Origin: Trichomonas tenax
Taxonomy: Eukaryota > Parabasalia > Trichomonadida > Trichomonadidae
Length of the DNA: 64,000 nucleotides
Reading direction: 5' to 3'
NCBI GenBank assembly: GCA_023091735.1
Contig: JALKBU010000014.1
Coordinates: 1 to 64,000 of the forward strand
Shown here: in pieces, positions 42,724 to 52,855 of the stretch
How positions within the stretch are numbered: position 1 is the first letter of the stretch
How the letters are laid out: every line of letters begins with the position of its first letter
Program-made: the position numbers and the translations under genes
The notes under the pieces: generated by a model
What the model was told of the DNA's origin: nothing
Databases searched by the model: none
What the model saw: the letters and a program-made list of their open reading frames with translations, nothing else

Positions 42724-42909
42724 TCACAAAAAGTCATCTCGTATTTCGCCTAGGTCTATTAAGTTAATTCTCCCATATGCATCCACTTCTCCATTTGTTT
42801 CCTCTTCTTCATTTGTTCTGATTCCTGAGCCATTTGAATGTCTGTATAAATTAAATATGCGTTTGAATGCCAACGATTCACTTCTTTTATAACTGAGTCG
42901 GAAACTCAT
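42724..42909 (-). CDS. Possible small hypothetical protein
   Basis: This is a 61-residue frame, MSFRLSYKRSESLAFKRIF..., with a central acidic NEEEETNGEVD segment. The start context CAATCAAATG is the same as that at the 20723 gene, which is the only support. It could be a chance frame downstream of the sirtuin gene. Confidence 0.28.
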   Translation of the reverse strand: MSFRLSYKRSESLAFKRIFNLYRHSNGSGIRTNEEEETNGEVDAYGRINLIDLGEIRDDFL

Positions 42910-44708
42910 TTGATTGGAGCATTGAGTGCGTTGAGTAGTCTTTCATAGGTGGAGCACTGCACCACTACAATACCTTGAAACTTTCGGGTAGTTATCGTTC
43001 ATTTTCCCCATATTCTAAAAAAGTTTTTTTTCCTGTCGATATTATTTTAAATGGTTTACAGAGGGGGCATCAAAAAATCATTTTAATTATAATAAACCAC
43101 AATGTTGATTTAAATATAGACATATGTTGGCTTATTATTATGAATGAAGAGGACAATTATATAGCATTATTTGTAAGCAAAAGATATTTAAAATACCCAA
43201 CTTTTCCAATTTTTAGAATACAAAAAATACATCATTTTGTAAAAAAATGGTTTGAAGAGCATTTAGAAAAGATAAATAGTGCAGAATTATATCCACATAT
43301 CTTCTGAATATACCACAGATGTGTGCATTATGAAACTCAAAAGTTGAGAAATGTGGATCGATATTAAAATCAAAATGTCATTCATGGCATGGGTAAATGT
43401 ATTGAAATGAATTCTAATTATTGAAGCCTTGTTAATTAGTTTTAAACGGCAAAGTACATGGAGTTACTTATGCTAACACTATCATCTTGGCATATTTAAA
43501 CTTGTATCACATTATATTGTTGATCTATTAGATATGAATATATAGGTGAAGATGCATATAATCATATCTGTTGAGATTCAGAGAATCAAATTAGATCACA
43601 TCAAGTCAAATCAAAATAATATTCAGGCAAATGTAGTTGACAAGTGATAAACTATAAGAGCAACAATAATAGATAATCAGATATCAACTTTTAAAAAATT
43701 GAAAATCTTAATAATCTATATTAAAAGCATTTGCCGATATGAATTAATATTATTTACAATTTGTTGTATGATAGACATATAAATATAATATGTTACCATT
43801 GAAAATTTTTATGAAAAAAAGAAAACACATTATATAATCGATATTTCAGTGATTCAATGATATAAACACTCTCCGAAGAGATACTATATTCTCATACAAT
43901 GTTTTGTCTTCAGATATATCGATTCTGTGAGAAACAGAAAATTGTAAATGCTGATTTTCTTTATTTTTTATTGACAGTGATAATCGGACGATATAGAAGG
44001 AGCATTTGGAAATGATAAAAATGATGTATATTATTGAAAGTTTTTATGAAAAAAAAAGAGACTTCAAAAACGCAGCTCTCAATTCATGGGGAGTCGTCGA
44101 ACTTTGAATACTCGGCCCCTTCGCTGAAGAAAACTATGAAACTATCTTGTAGTACATCAATGGTTAAACGTGAATTTGAAGTCAACAAGTCGAAATTACT
44201 TACTTTTTCCTCATATCTGGAGATATTTTTTTATTTTAAAGTATTATCAAATATGTATAACGAAATCATAGTGAGCTTGAGCACTGCATACATTTCCCCT
44301 CGCATTACAAATCATTTTGAGTGCTAATTATCGAAAAAAAGGCAGAATTTGATTTTTGCAAGGAAAACCGACTTTTCATCAACGACGATCTATTTTCAAT
44401 TTATACATAGTGATATAATCCGTGTTGTAAGAGTAAAAGACTATTGAAATGGCTGAATATGTGTGCATATCTGGCTCAATTTATCAGAATTGACTGCATT
44501 ATATGCCTGCATTATATTGTAATTACCTTTGGTAACCTAGTGGTGCAACATATAAGTAGCTGCGTGCATTTTGAAAAAATGTCGATATTTGATAAACAGA
44601 AATTCGAAGTGTCATTATGTGAAATATTATAACAGTTACGAAGTTGTGATGATCAGTAAAAAATATAATAGATTTAAAAATTTGACAATGTAAAAATGTA
44701 AAGTTATA
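42910..44708. other. Intergenic region with a short dispersed-repeat match
   Basis: Around 43049-43078 the sequence AAATGGTTTACAGAGGGGGC then ATCAAAAAA resembles the arm tip of the GC-rich element at 60233-60570. An open stretch at about 43141-43307 (MNEEDNYIALFVSKRYLKYP) has weak coding look and no Initiator. Nothing else is recognisable. Confidence 0.35.
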
Positions 44709-44911
44709 ATACCCTACTTTTCCTACTTTTAAACCATCAAAAAATGAAGGGTGTCGAAATCCAATAATGAGAGATGATTCATAGCTCCAAATTTTGCAAC
44801 CATATAGGCACGGAGCTGTAGATTGAATCTATGTGGTTTATATGGAAATATCACACCATGACTGAGATCGCATCAGATTCGATTTTCAAAGTTGGTACAA
44901 AAGTAGGGTAT
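44709..44911. repeat. 203-bp element with 13-bp terminal inverted repeats
   Basis: ATACCCTACTTTT at 44709-44721 is exactly inverted at 44899-44911. Weaker pairing continues inward. It has no coding capacity, and a target duplication is not clear. It is consistent with a short MITE-like element. Confidence 0.4.
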
Positions 44912-45486
44912 AGCATCATCATGATATAAGTATTGTATCTTCATACTTATATCAATCCAAATCATTGCTAATAATGCTATATGAACATATACAACGGATT
45001 CTAAGCGTGTTATTCGTTATTGTGATGTTGCCAAATATTTCTTATCATCTATAATGATGTTTTAACTTGTTAAACATACATCTTATCGATAACTTAAAAA
45101 TAATCAAAATATATAAACTATTTTAGGATAAAACTAATTCCAAACGTCAACAATATATCGATTATAGCATTTGATACGATTTAATAATGCAATTATCGAT
45201 TTTGTTGCCGGTATTTTCAAAAGGGCAATTAAATTTTTATACGCAAAGTCGGCGAAACTCGTTTTTTAACTCACTGGATTAACTTTTTGCTTAGTTATTG
45301 AACCTCAATGTACAATATCATGTTGTACATGATATATTAAAGAATTAGCTAACAAAGTCTATATTTCATTAAAATATTAGATATATCTTGCATCAAAAAC
45401 ATTGATTTGCCATGATGTGCTTTACTCATTATAATATATTATATTCCCATTGTATAGCATTTTTATAGCGTAAAATATGTTGTTGT
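44912..45486. other. Intergenic AT-rich stretch
   Basis: I see no gene or repeat between the two inverted-repeat elements. Confidence 0.4.
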
Positions 45487-45749
45487 CGATGATAAATAGG
45501 TAAATTTAATCACAAATATGCTTTTTTAGCTTTTTTTTGATAAAAAGTATTCCAAGTGTTCACACATAAGCTCTGTGTGTTATTCTTCTCAATTTAATAA
45601 ACTTTTCAAATTTAGCCGCTCAAAAAAGAATTATCACTATTTTTGGGAGAATAACACACAGAGCTTATGTGTGAACGCTTGGAATACTTTTTTCCAAAAA
45701 AAAAGCTAAAAAAGCATATTTTTGATTAGATTTACCTATTTATCATCGA
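45487..45749. mobile_element. 263-bp MITE-like foldback with ~100-bp arms
   Basis: Arms at 45487-45585 and 45649-45749 are near-perfect inverted copies with only a handful of mismatches or one-base indels. They start TCGATGATAAATAGGTAAAT and include AGTATTCCAAG and CACACATAAGCTCTGTGTG. The spacer is about 63 bases. There is no open frame. No obvious target-site duplication flanks it, so the mobilising family is unknown. Confidence 0.65.
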
Positions 45750-46313
45750 TAATGGAGTTCTATTTCATAATGCTAATTAAATGAAAGAGATTAATGTCAT
45801 ATAGCATTAATGATCAAATGTTTTAAATTGATTTTAGATGACAATTATTGATTCCACTCCATGATTACGAACAAATGAAACTGACTGATTTCATAGTACT
45901 ATGATGATTTAAATTATATATTAATTGATTCTATATCAAAATGATGGCAAAATATTATTGATGGATTGAAAATCAGAATAATGATTAAATGAAATTGATT
46001 TATTCCATATCTACATGATGATAAAATGAAATTGATTAAATCTATTTCATAATGATGACTAGATTTGATTAATTAATTTCATTTCACAAAAATAAAAAAA
46101 AATATGATAAGTTAATTCCATAAGATAGTGATAATTAATGTTAATTCATTTCATATCATGATGATGGTAAAATGAGACTAATTATTGTGTATTTGAATTA
46201 TTTTATGTTATAACAATGAATTTGAATTATTTTATGTTATAATGATGTTCAAATGAGATTGAATGATTACATATAATGACGATGATCATATGAAATTGAT
46301 TGGGTATTTTATG

Positions 46314-46386
46314 GTTGACTTTAGCACCATGCTCAGCGAGGTATTTAACTATTTCGAGATTTTTATTTTTAACAGCAATGGAGTTT
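46314..46386 (-). pseudogene. Ankyrin-repeat relic 1
   Basis: The minus strand reads NSIAVKNKNLEIVKYLAEHG then AKVN in one frame, the second half of a standard ankyrin repeat (A...G..EIVKYLLEHGAdVN). It is isolated within the minisatellite. Confidence 0.65.
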
Positions 46387-46540
46387 CATGTGACAATGGT
46401 GATCAATGTATCATTATTGATTGATGACATATTGATACATTTCTTATTGTAATGATGTAAATTTATTTTATAACATAATAATGTTCAAATGAGATCAATT
46501 GATGATATGTAATGATGATGACTAAATTATATTAAAAGAT

Positions 46541-46613
46541 TGATTTAAGGTTAACATCAGATCCATTCTCAACGATTTCGAGACATTTCATTTTAATAGT
46601 ATTTTGTAATGGA
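46541..46613 (-). pseudogene. Ankyrin-repeat relic 2
   Basis: The minus strand reads PLQNTIKMKCLEIVENGSDV then NLK, a more eroded ankyrin repeat (PL...I......EIV..G.DVN) about 230 bases from relic 1. Confidence 0.5.
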
Positions 46614-47150
46614 TATTTACTCAATAATGATGATCAATTGTGATTTATTGATTTCAAATTAATGTGATTAAATATATATCCTAATGATTATCATATTAGA
46701 TTGATGTATTTCATATATATTAAATGATTAAATGACATTGATTAATTATATGTCATAATTATAATCATATTAGATTGATTTTATTGCATATCATAATGAA
46801 GAATAAACAAAATTGATTCATTTTATATAATAATTATGATCAATTGTGACTGATTCATTTCATAACATGATGTACAAATGTGGTTGATTTATTTCATGTG
46901 ACATTAATGATCAAAAGATATTGATTCATTTCAAATTATAATGATGATTAAATGAAATTGATTAATGTCATATCATTATTGATAACTAAATTAAACTGAT
47001 TAATGTCATATAATAATGATGACTAAATCAAATTGATTAATATCATATTATTGAGATGATTAAATGAGATTGGTTCATTTCATATCATAGTAATGATTAA
47101 AAGAGGCCAATTCATGTCATGTAACAATGATAACTAAATCAAATTGATAA

Positions 47151-47584
47151 ATATCGACGGACTCCAATTACTGTATCAAATTATCACAACCAAATGTCAA
47201 AGTGATCTCCAATACAATTATTATTCGTTAAACTCAACCGCACAAATTCATTTTTATAGATTTAAATAATAATGATATTTTTTTGGAAAATGGCACTCAA
47301 TGGTAATGAGGCCATTCTCATTATTGTAATAAAATGTTGACGAACTTTTTGAATTTCATTCCTATTGCTTCAAAATGTTTCTTTTAATAAGTGCTCAAGA
47401 TATAACATTACATAATTATACAGTTATATTCAACAAACTACCATATGAATTAATGAAATAATCATAAATTTTATTGTGATATGACAATGAAGAATTATGT
47501 CTAGTGTATAATTTTGATTTTTTATTTCGAAATTATATATGATAATTATTTCTAATATCACTGTGACTATAACATTGTTATTCA
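47151..47584. other. Intergenic stretch
   Basis: I see no gene here. Confidence 0.35.
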
Positions 47585-48170
47585 TCAAGATGAAATTGGA
47601 TCCATTTGTATGAAAATACAAAATTTGGTTACAACTAACAAATTTCCATAGTATATTATTTTAGTATTTATTTGATTTGCATTATCAGCATTCCTAATAA
47701 AAATAGCACAATAAGGGATAACAATTAGTGATAATGATTCTGTCTTTATGCAATTATTTGTTTCGGAAGAATTTTCCGTATTATATATACAATTAATTAG
47801 TGAAACAGTTCCTCTTGAAGATTTTGCCATTCCTGTTGATAAAATAGTATTATTTGTTATAACGTGAGTTGGATTGTTGGCTATAGCGAATGACAAATAA
47901 AAATTAAAGTTAGAAACAAAGTACATTATATCAAAAGGGTCGACTTCAATTACATAATTACCAATGATTGAATAACAAGTATTATTAACAATTCCCCAAA
48001 ATTTCTGCTCAACTTTTGGGGAATTCAATCCATAATGAAATCTATTTTCTCTATCGACTGTGCACAATTATGCTTTCATATTGAAAAATTTACTTGTTTG
48101 ACCTCATGTTGTTAATATTTGTTGAGGTGATTTCGAAAAAAACGAAACTACAGCCATCAAATGTATGATT
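47585..48170 (-). pseudogene. Beta-helix surface-protein fragment
   Basis: The open stretch 48067-47585 lacks an ATG and is rich in short hydrophobic strands and asparagines (FDIMYFVSNFNFYLSFAIAN, GTVSLINCIYNTENSSE). Coding character extends in the same direction to about 48170 (NHTFDGCSFVFF). The style matches the parallel beta-helix ectodomains of trichomonad surface proteins. It has no start codon and is interrupted, so it is a relic. Confidence 0.4.
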
Positions 48171-48599
48171 ATCATATCTAGTCTCTGAAAGAATTAATGT
48201 TTGGTATTTAGCTGAACAATTACAAAATGATACATTACATATAGAAACATATTTGTTTCTAGAATATACTAAGCATCCAAAATATGCAACATCATATATA
48301 TATAATAGGTATTTTTAAAGCAATTCCTAAATCTGCAAAATTGAACATTTAATCCTAAATTAAAGTCATCGCTTTGAATTCATGCTTTTTCGTACAGTTC
48401 AAAAGATTCAAAATGAGTGTCCTGAACAACAATGTCCACTAACTCCTTTAGAAGCTTGCAAACGATTAAAAATACATAAAATGTCACTTTTATATAATAA
48501 CTTAAGTTAAGGTTAATACAGATATAAATAGCCTTAATTCATTTATATGCAAATAAAGATTCATAATTAATCAATTGAATTGATATTTAGTGCAATCAC

Positions 48600-49175
48600 T
48601 CTTAACTGTATGATTCTAGGGTTTATTATTACTGCTTATATTGTCCTGATATTTATGATGATCCACCTGATCCAAAAATGTTCTGCAATTCCCCAGATTG
48701 GTAGATGGATAAGAGATTCCACTCATATACTCACTACAAACTCCTCCATTGCCTTCTCCACTTTTTTCAGTAGCTAATCTATCAGAATTTCGGAAAGTCT
48801 GATTTGCTCCATCAAATAATCATAAACTATAATATACATAAATAGACACATGAGGTAGTAAAAGGTCAACTGCAGACCAACTCGTTCCCATTGGACATAT
48901 GGCTTTCTTACTTTCCCACCTCCGCCGCATGTATTGCGATCAGCATCAGCGAGAATTTGGCCTTTTTCGCCTATTAATATAGAAAATGATTCTTTTCTAT
49001 TTAATGATAACAGTTCAGAAATGTATCCTCCAAGAGGCTTATATTGAAATGAATCTCTGACGCCTCCTGAAGCTCCCCACAATTCAAATAAATATAATCC
49101 TTGATTCAGACTAAAATTATATGGAACACAGCTACTTCTAAATGCGAATTCAAGTTTTTCAGGGGATTTTGTCAA
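48600..49175 (-). pseudogene. Glycine-rich (ALK/LTK-type) domain fragment
   Basis: The stretch 49175-48774 encodes FSLNQGLYLFELWGASGG, LGGYISELLSL, FSILIGEKGQ and NTCGGGGK. These are the ordered signatures of the glycine-rich beta domain found in trichomonad surface proteins (FE.WGA.GG, GGY..g.l, vGgkG). The expected continuation appears after a frame shift near 48890 (SAVDLLLP..., LFDGANQTFRNSDRLATEKSG), with in-frame stops. It has no ATG and is a broken ectodomain. Confidence 0.5.
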
Positions 49176-49291
49176 TGATTATTATATAGTTCATTGCATT
49201 TATGAAGAAGTTGAAATAAGATTGAAATAACTTTATAATGTCAAACCGAGTTATTTAAGAGTAATTTTATTTGAGTAATTTTCAATACAAG

Positions 49292-49558
49292 TTAACTTTC
49301 AATACAAACTAATGAATTTATGTATAGCAATAAGGAACCAATACCAATCATATGATTACCAAAATTACAACTAACAAGGAAGATCATTTGATTTTGAATT
49401 AAAATTATTCTCATTAATCTATTTCCAAAATGTCCCATACTGATAGTACCATCTGGTTGAGTAAAATTATCACTTCCAGGTAATACTATAGGATCAGTAA
49501 AGACGATTTTTGGATGTTTAACACATTCTGGATGACCTGAAATAAACATAGATAACAA
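49292..49558 (-). pseudogene. C-terminal fragment of a glycine-rich surface protein
   Basis: It reads SGHPECVKHPKIVFTDPIVL, then PDGTISMGHFGNRLMRIILI, like the closing G..GNG..kI..l strand of the same glycine-rich domain. It then passes into hydrophobic sequence and a stop. Lying 5' of the N-terminal-like fragment at 49175, it implies two tandem copies, both eroded. Confidence 0.4.
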
Positions 49559-49844
49559 AAAAATGCCAAAAAGCGATTTTGATCAAATTTACATCATTTC
49601 AATATTTCAACCACATATTCTGAATTCCATTTCTCATTCACGGATCCTAAACAGCATTTTTGAGCATTAATTATTTCAAAGAAAAACAAATTAATTGTGA
49701 TGCATTGAAATTGAATGAATATAATTCAAAATGTATTGTATCTGACAATAAATGTTACATTACTGCCTGAGATTAATGATTTTGGGTTAAATACATTTAT
49801 AAACACACAAATTTTAACAAAATATACATTATCAAAGTGATTCA

Positions 49845-51338
49845 TCAAACAAGACTCTCTGCTTGTTTCTGTAGCGAGTTTGTCAATGATTCAAGTCTTT
49901 CTTGGGAATTCTCAACGTCTTTCTCGTAGATTTCGATCTGACTTGAAAGGTGTTTCTCTTTCTCAAGAAGAAGAATTTGTTCATTCTTTGCACGTTCGAT
50001 TTGAACTTTAACATTTTCTTCATCTTTGTCAACTTCATCTTCTTCGTTCCGTAGCCTTGCGAGGACTTCGCTAAGCTCCTTCTCCATATCTTCGACTTCT
50101 TTCTTACTTGATTCGAGCTCCTCTTGCATCTTTTTGATTTCTTCATCGCTTTTGAGTTGAGTTTTGATTTCTTCGATTTGTTTCTGCTTTTCTTCGATTT
50201 CGTTTTGGAGTTCTTCGGACTTCTCTTTGATGTTTTCCGCTTTTTGGCTTTCTTCCTCCTTGTTCTTGAGACTTTCTTGAAGATAATTAATTGCATCTTC
50301 TAAACTTTTCTTCTGTGAATTGAAATCATCAGCAACACGATTTTCTTCGATATTTAACATCATTTCTCTCTGTGCTAAGTCTGATTTCTTCATTTCAAGC
50401 TCAATCATTAATGTATCAACTGATTCTTCGACATTTTCATCTTCGAGTGGTTTGAAGACCACCTGCTTGAGTTTTTCATCTTCTTTTCTTCTCTTTTCCA
50501 TTTCCATTTCGGACCTTTCGATCTTCAATTTCTCGAATTTCTCTCTGAGTTTTTGAAGTTTTTCTTCCTTTTGTTTCATCTCATTCTCTTGTTCTTTCAG
50601 CTGCGTTTCCTCTTGATCAAGAATCTTATTCTCCTCCTTTGCCTTCTCCATGCGTTCGTTAGCGACTGTGATGTTTGCTTGAAGCGCTTCATTCTGTTTT
50701 CTCAACTCATCGAGTTTTTTAAGAAGCAATGTTTTTTCAGCCTGTGATGCGATTTTTTGTCTGAGAAGTTCCTTGTGACGATCCTCGGCCTCAAGGATTG
50801 CGATTTGATGATCTTTGGCCTCTTCCTCGAGTTGTATTGTTTCTTGCTCGCGTTTAATTAAATCTGTGTTGATATAATCGATTGTTTGCTGTATTTTCTC
50901 GAGAAGTTGCTGTTTATCTTCGATTTCGCCTTCTAATATTGGATCTGTTTCAGCTTTCGACCTTAATAATATTTCTTTCTTTTTTTCGTACATGAAAAGT
51001 CCCTTTTTCACTATGTTTTGGTGCTGATACAGTTCCTGCAGTGCCATGTTGAGGATGTTTCCGTCTGTTACCGTTTCTTCATTTACGTTACCTCGAATAT
51101 CTTCCCAAAGACGCATTTCTGTTTGTAATTCTTCGTTCCTTTTCTTTTCTTCTTCGAGATCTTTGATATCTTCCCTCAGTTTTTTCCACGCAAGCTCTAA
51201 TTTTTGTTGTTGTAATTTTAAATTCTCTTCTCTTTCCTTCAAAGAGCGCTGAAAACTGTTCATTGGCGTTTTCGATGTCGGAGTTCCAAGTTTTGTCTGC
51301 TGCCGAATTGTTTTCAGCGTTGGAGTTCGATTCATCAT
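49845..51338 (-). CDS. Long coiled-coil protein
   Basis: The 497-residue protein begins MMNRTPTLKTIRQQTKLGTP. After a 30-residue basic Ser/Thr/Pro head it is an almost continuous coiled coil (about 30-495) of Glu/Lys/Gln heptads, with short breaks near 85-105 and 300-320 (KQVVFKPLEDENVEESVD). It has no membrane or enzymatic motif. It fits filament or axonemal linker proteins but cannot be assigned. The ATG follows TTTTCAATAAAAATG (7-base leader). A canonical TCACTT lies 9 bases further upstream and could be the real Initiator. Confidence 0.8.
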   Translation of the reverse strand: MMNRTPTLKTIRQQTKLGTPTSKTPMNSFQRSLKEREENLKLQQQKLELAWKKLREDIKDLEEEKKRNEELQTEMRLWEDIRGNVNEETVTDGNILNMALQELYQHQNIVKKGLFMYEKKKEILLRSKAETDPILEGEIEDKQQLLEKIQQTIDYINTDLIKREQETIQLEEEAKDHQIAILEAEDRHKELLRQKIASQAEKTLLLKKLDELRKQNEALQANITVANERMEKAKEENKILDQEETQLKEQENEMKQKEEKLQKLREKFEKLKIERSEMEMEKRRKEDEKLKQVVFKPLEDENVEESVDTLMIELEMKKSDLAQREMMLNIEENRVADDFNSQKKSLEDAINYLQESLKNKEEESQKAENIKEKSEELQNEIEEKQKQIEEIKTQLKSDEEIKKMQEELESSKKEVEDMEKELSEVLARLRNEEDEVDKDEENVKVQIERAKNEQILLLEKEKHLSSQIEIYEKDVENSQERLESLTNSLQKQAESLV

Positions 51339-51341
51339 TTT

Positions 51342-51347
51342 TATTGA
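51342..51347 (-). promoter_or_regulatory. Initiator-like TCAATA of the coiled-coil gene
   Basis: The +1 would be base 51345. The adjacent upstream TCACTT gives a canonical alternative. Confidence 0.4.
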
Positions 51348-51423
51348 AAAGTGACATTTTTATAATGTTGATATAAATTTAGTTTTAGATCAATTCTGAA
51401 TATCATTAACATGTAATGCGGAT

Positions 51424-52533
51424 AAAACAGATTGTTATTGTGATGATTGTAGGGACCCTATACCGCAATCTGTTATTAATCTAACATTAACAACTATTGT
51501 TTGGCTTGATGATAGGTATTGCGCTGATTATCAAAAATTAGTTTCTGTTAATATCCTTGGTTTCACATTTGATATTCAAGAATATGCTTTTAGTAATTGC
51601 ATTAGTTTAACAACTGTTACATTTTCTAGTGATATCTGGGTTATTTGGAATTTCGCTTTTCAAGGATGCACCAGCTTGTCTACCAATGTGCTTCCCAGCA
51701 GTTTAAATTTTTCAGTTTAATTTTGTTTTTTCTGGTTGCAGTAATTTGTCATATATCTCGTTGCCAAGCACTCTTTTAGGTATGGGTGAATCTGTATTTA
51801 ATGTTCAAAGTTATCTGAAATTATAATTCCTCAAAGCCTCGCACACCTAGGAAATGCCATTTTCGCCTATTGCAGAAGTTTAAGAAAAATAGTACTTCCG
51901 AGTTGTTTGGTTAGTATTGGTAGTAGAGCTTTTTCAGATTGTTATAATTTAGTGTCAATAGAATTACCAAGTAGCGTAACAAGTATTGGAGATGAAGCTT
52001 TTTGTCAATGCGTTAATTTAACTTCGATAGTATTTTCCAAAAATTGCACTTCTATAAAATTAAGACAATTTGATTCATGTTTTCGTCTATCAAATATCGT
52101 TTTCCCGGACAATCTTGAAACTATTGATACCTATGCTTTTGAGCGTTGCTCTGGTATTTCGACACTTATGCTCCCAAATAGTTTGAAATCTATTGACGAA
52201 TATGCTTTTAACAATTGTGACAATTTGAAAAAAAAAATATTTTTACCGCAAAATCTAACAATGTTATTATCCTATCATCTGAGAGCTACTATTTATTATT
52301 TGGGTAGCAATGATATCACAGACACTGAAACAATACGCGTAATTCAGGAAATTTGCAGTGAAGTTTATATTCTGAATAAAGAATACAAGAAATGCACATT
52401 TTGTGGACCTCCTGTTGTATTCTGTGCAAAAAATCAAAAAGGTTGCTCGAAGCAACTCTTCAACTATCTTTCTGTGTACCATTTGATTCGCCTTCAATCT
52501 ATGAATTTTATATTTATCATAAAGCCAACATGA
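51424..52533 (+). pseudogene. BspA-like leucine-rich-repeat protein, broken
   Basis: TpLRR/LRR_5 repeats are clear: IGSRAFSDCYNLVSIELPSS, IGDEAFCQCVNLTSIVF, IDTYAFERCSGISTLMLPNS and IDEYAFNNCDNL. More repeats lie upstream (EYAFSNCISLTTVTF, NFAFQGCTSLSTNVLPSS) but are separated by stops near 51717-51760 and frame shifts before 51907, where the open frame has only a TTG. The last 90 residues (KCTFCGPPVVFC...) follow the repeats without a clear membrane anchor. BspA-like proteins are the largest surface/adhesin family of trichomonads. This copy is a pseudogene. Confidence 0.75.
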
Positions 52534-52843
52534 AATTTAAAGAGAAATGAAAAAAGCAAAACTGACTATAGACGATCCACATTTATAAACTGAAGGGCAA
52601 AAAGTTGTATAATCGTGATTTGTTTTATATTCTAGATCGATAATTAGTGATAAAATTATGAGTTAGTATTATAGTGTCGAAATAATGAGTGTTAAAACGC
52701 ATATTTGAAAAATTGAGAATTACCTCAATAGAATGAATTCTTTTGATTCGTGTTTGATATTATTTTAAAAATAAGGTTAAATGCATTATCAAGAAATCTC
52801 TTTTGATAATGATAGACTATGTGATAAAAATGAAAGTTTGTGT

Positions 52844-52849
52844 TCATAT
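52844..52849 (+). promoter_or_regulatory. Initiator TCATAT of the first glycosyltransferase
   Basis: With +1 at 52846 there is a 10-base leader to an in-frame ATG at 52856. This argues that the ATG at 52781 is not the start. Confidence 0.4.
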
Positions 52850-52855
52850 TTTTTG

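Larger units (their letters stand above)
45760..47150. repeat. Degenerate AT-rich minisatellite
   Basis: About 1.4 kb is made of diverged copies of a ~40-50 base unit built from TTCATATCATAATGATGATT and AAATGAAATTGATTAA. A cleaner local tandem (TTTGAATTATTTTATGTTATAA twice) occurs near 46190-46245. Two segments inside it are recognisable ankyrin-repeat code on the minus strand. Confidence 0.6.

Noticed and set aside
42975..43307. 110-codon frame
   Set aside because: It starts with TTG and its first third overlaps a dispersed-repeat match. The ATG part is only 55 codons with no Initiator.
44034..44327. 97-codon frame
   Set aside because: It starts with TTG in AT-rich DNA and has no coding signature.
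45760..47150. CRISPR-like array
   Set aside because: The repeats are too diverged and lack regular unique spacers, and the genome is eukaryotic. It is a degenerate minisatellite.
51088..51357. 89-codon frame starting MSLFNKNDES upstream of the 51 kb coiled-coil gene
   Set aside because: It lies almost wholly inside the coiled-coil coding region in another frame, and the coiled-coil frame is far better supported.
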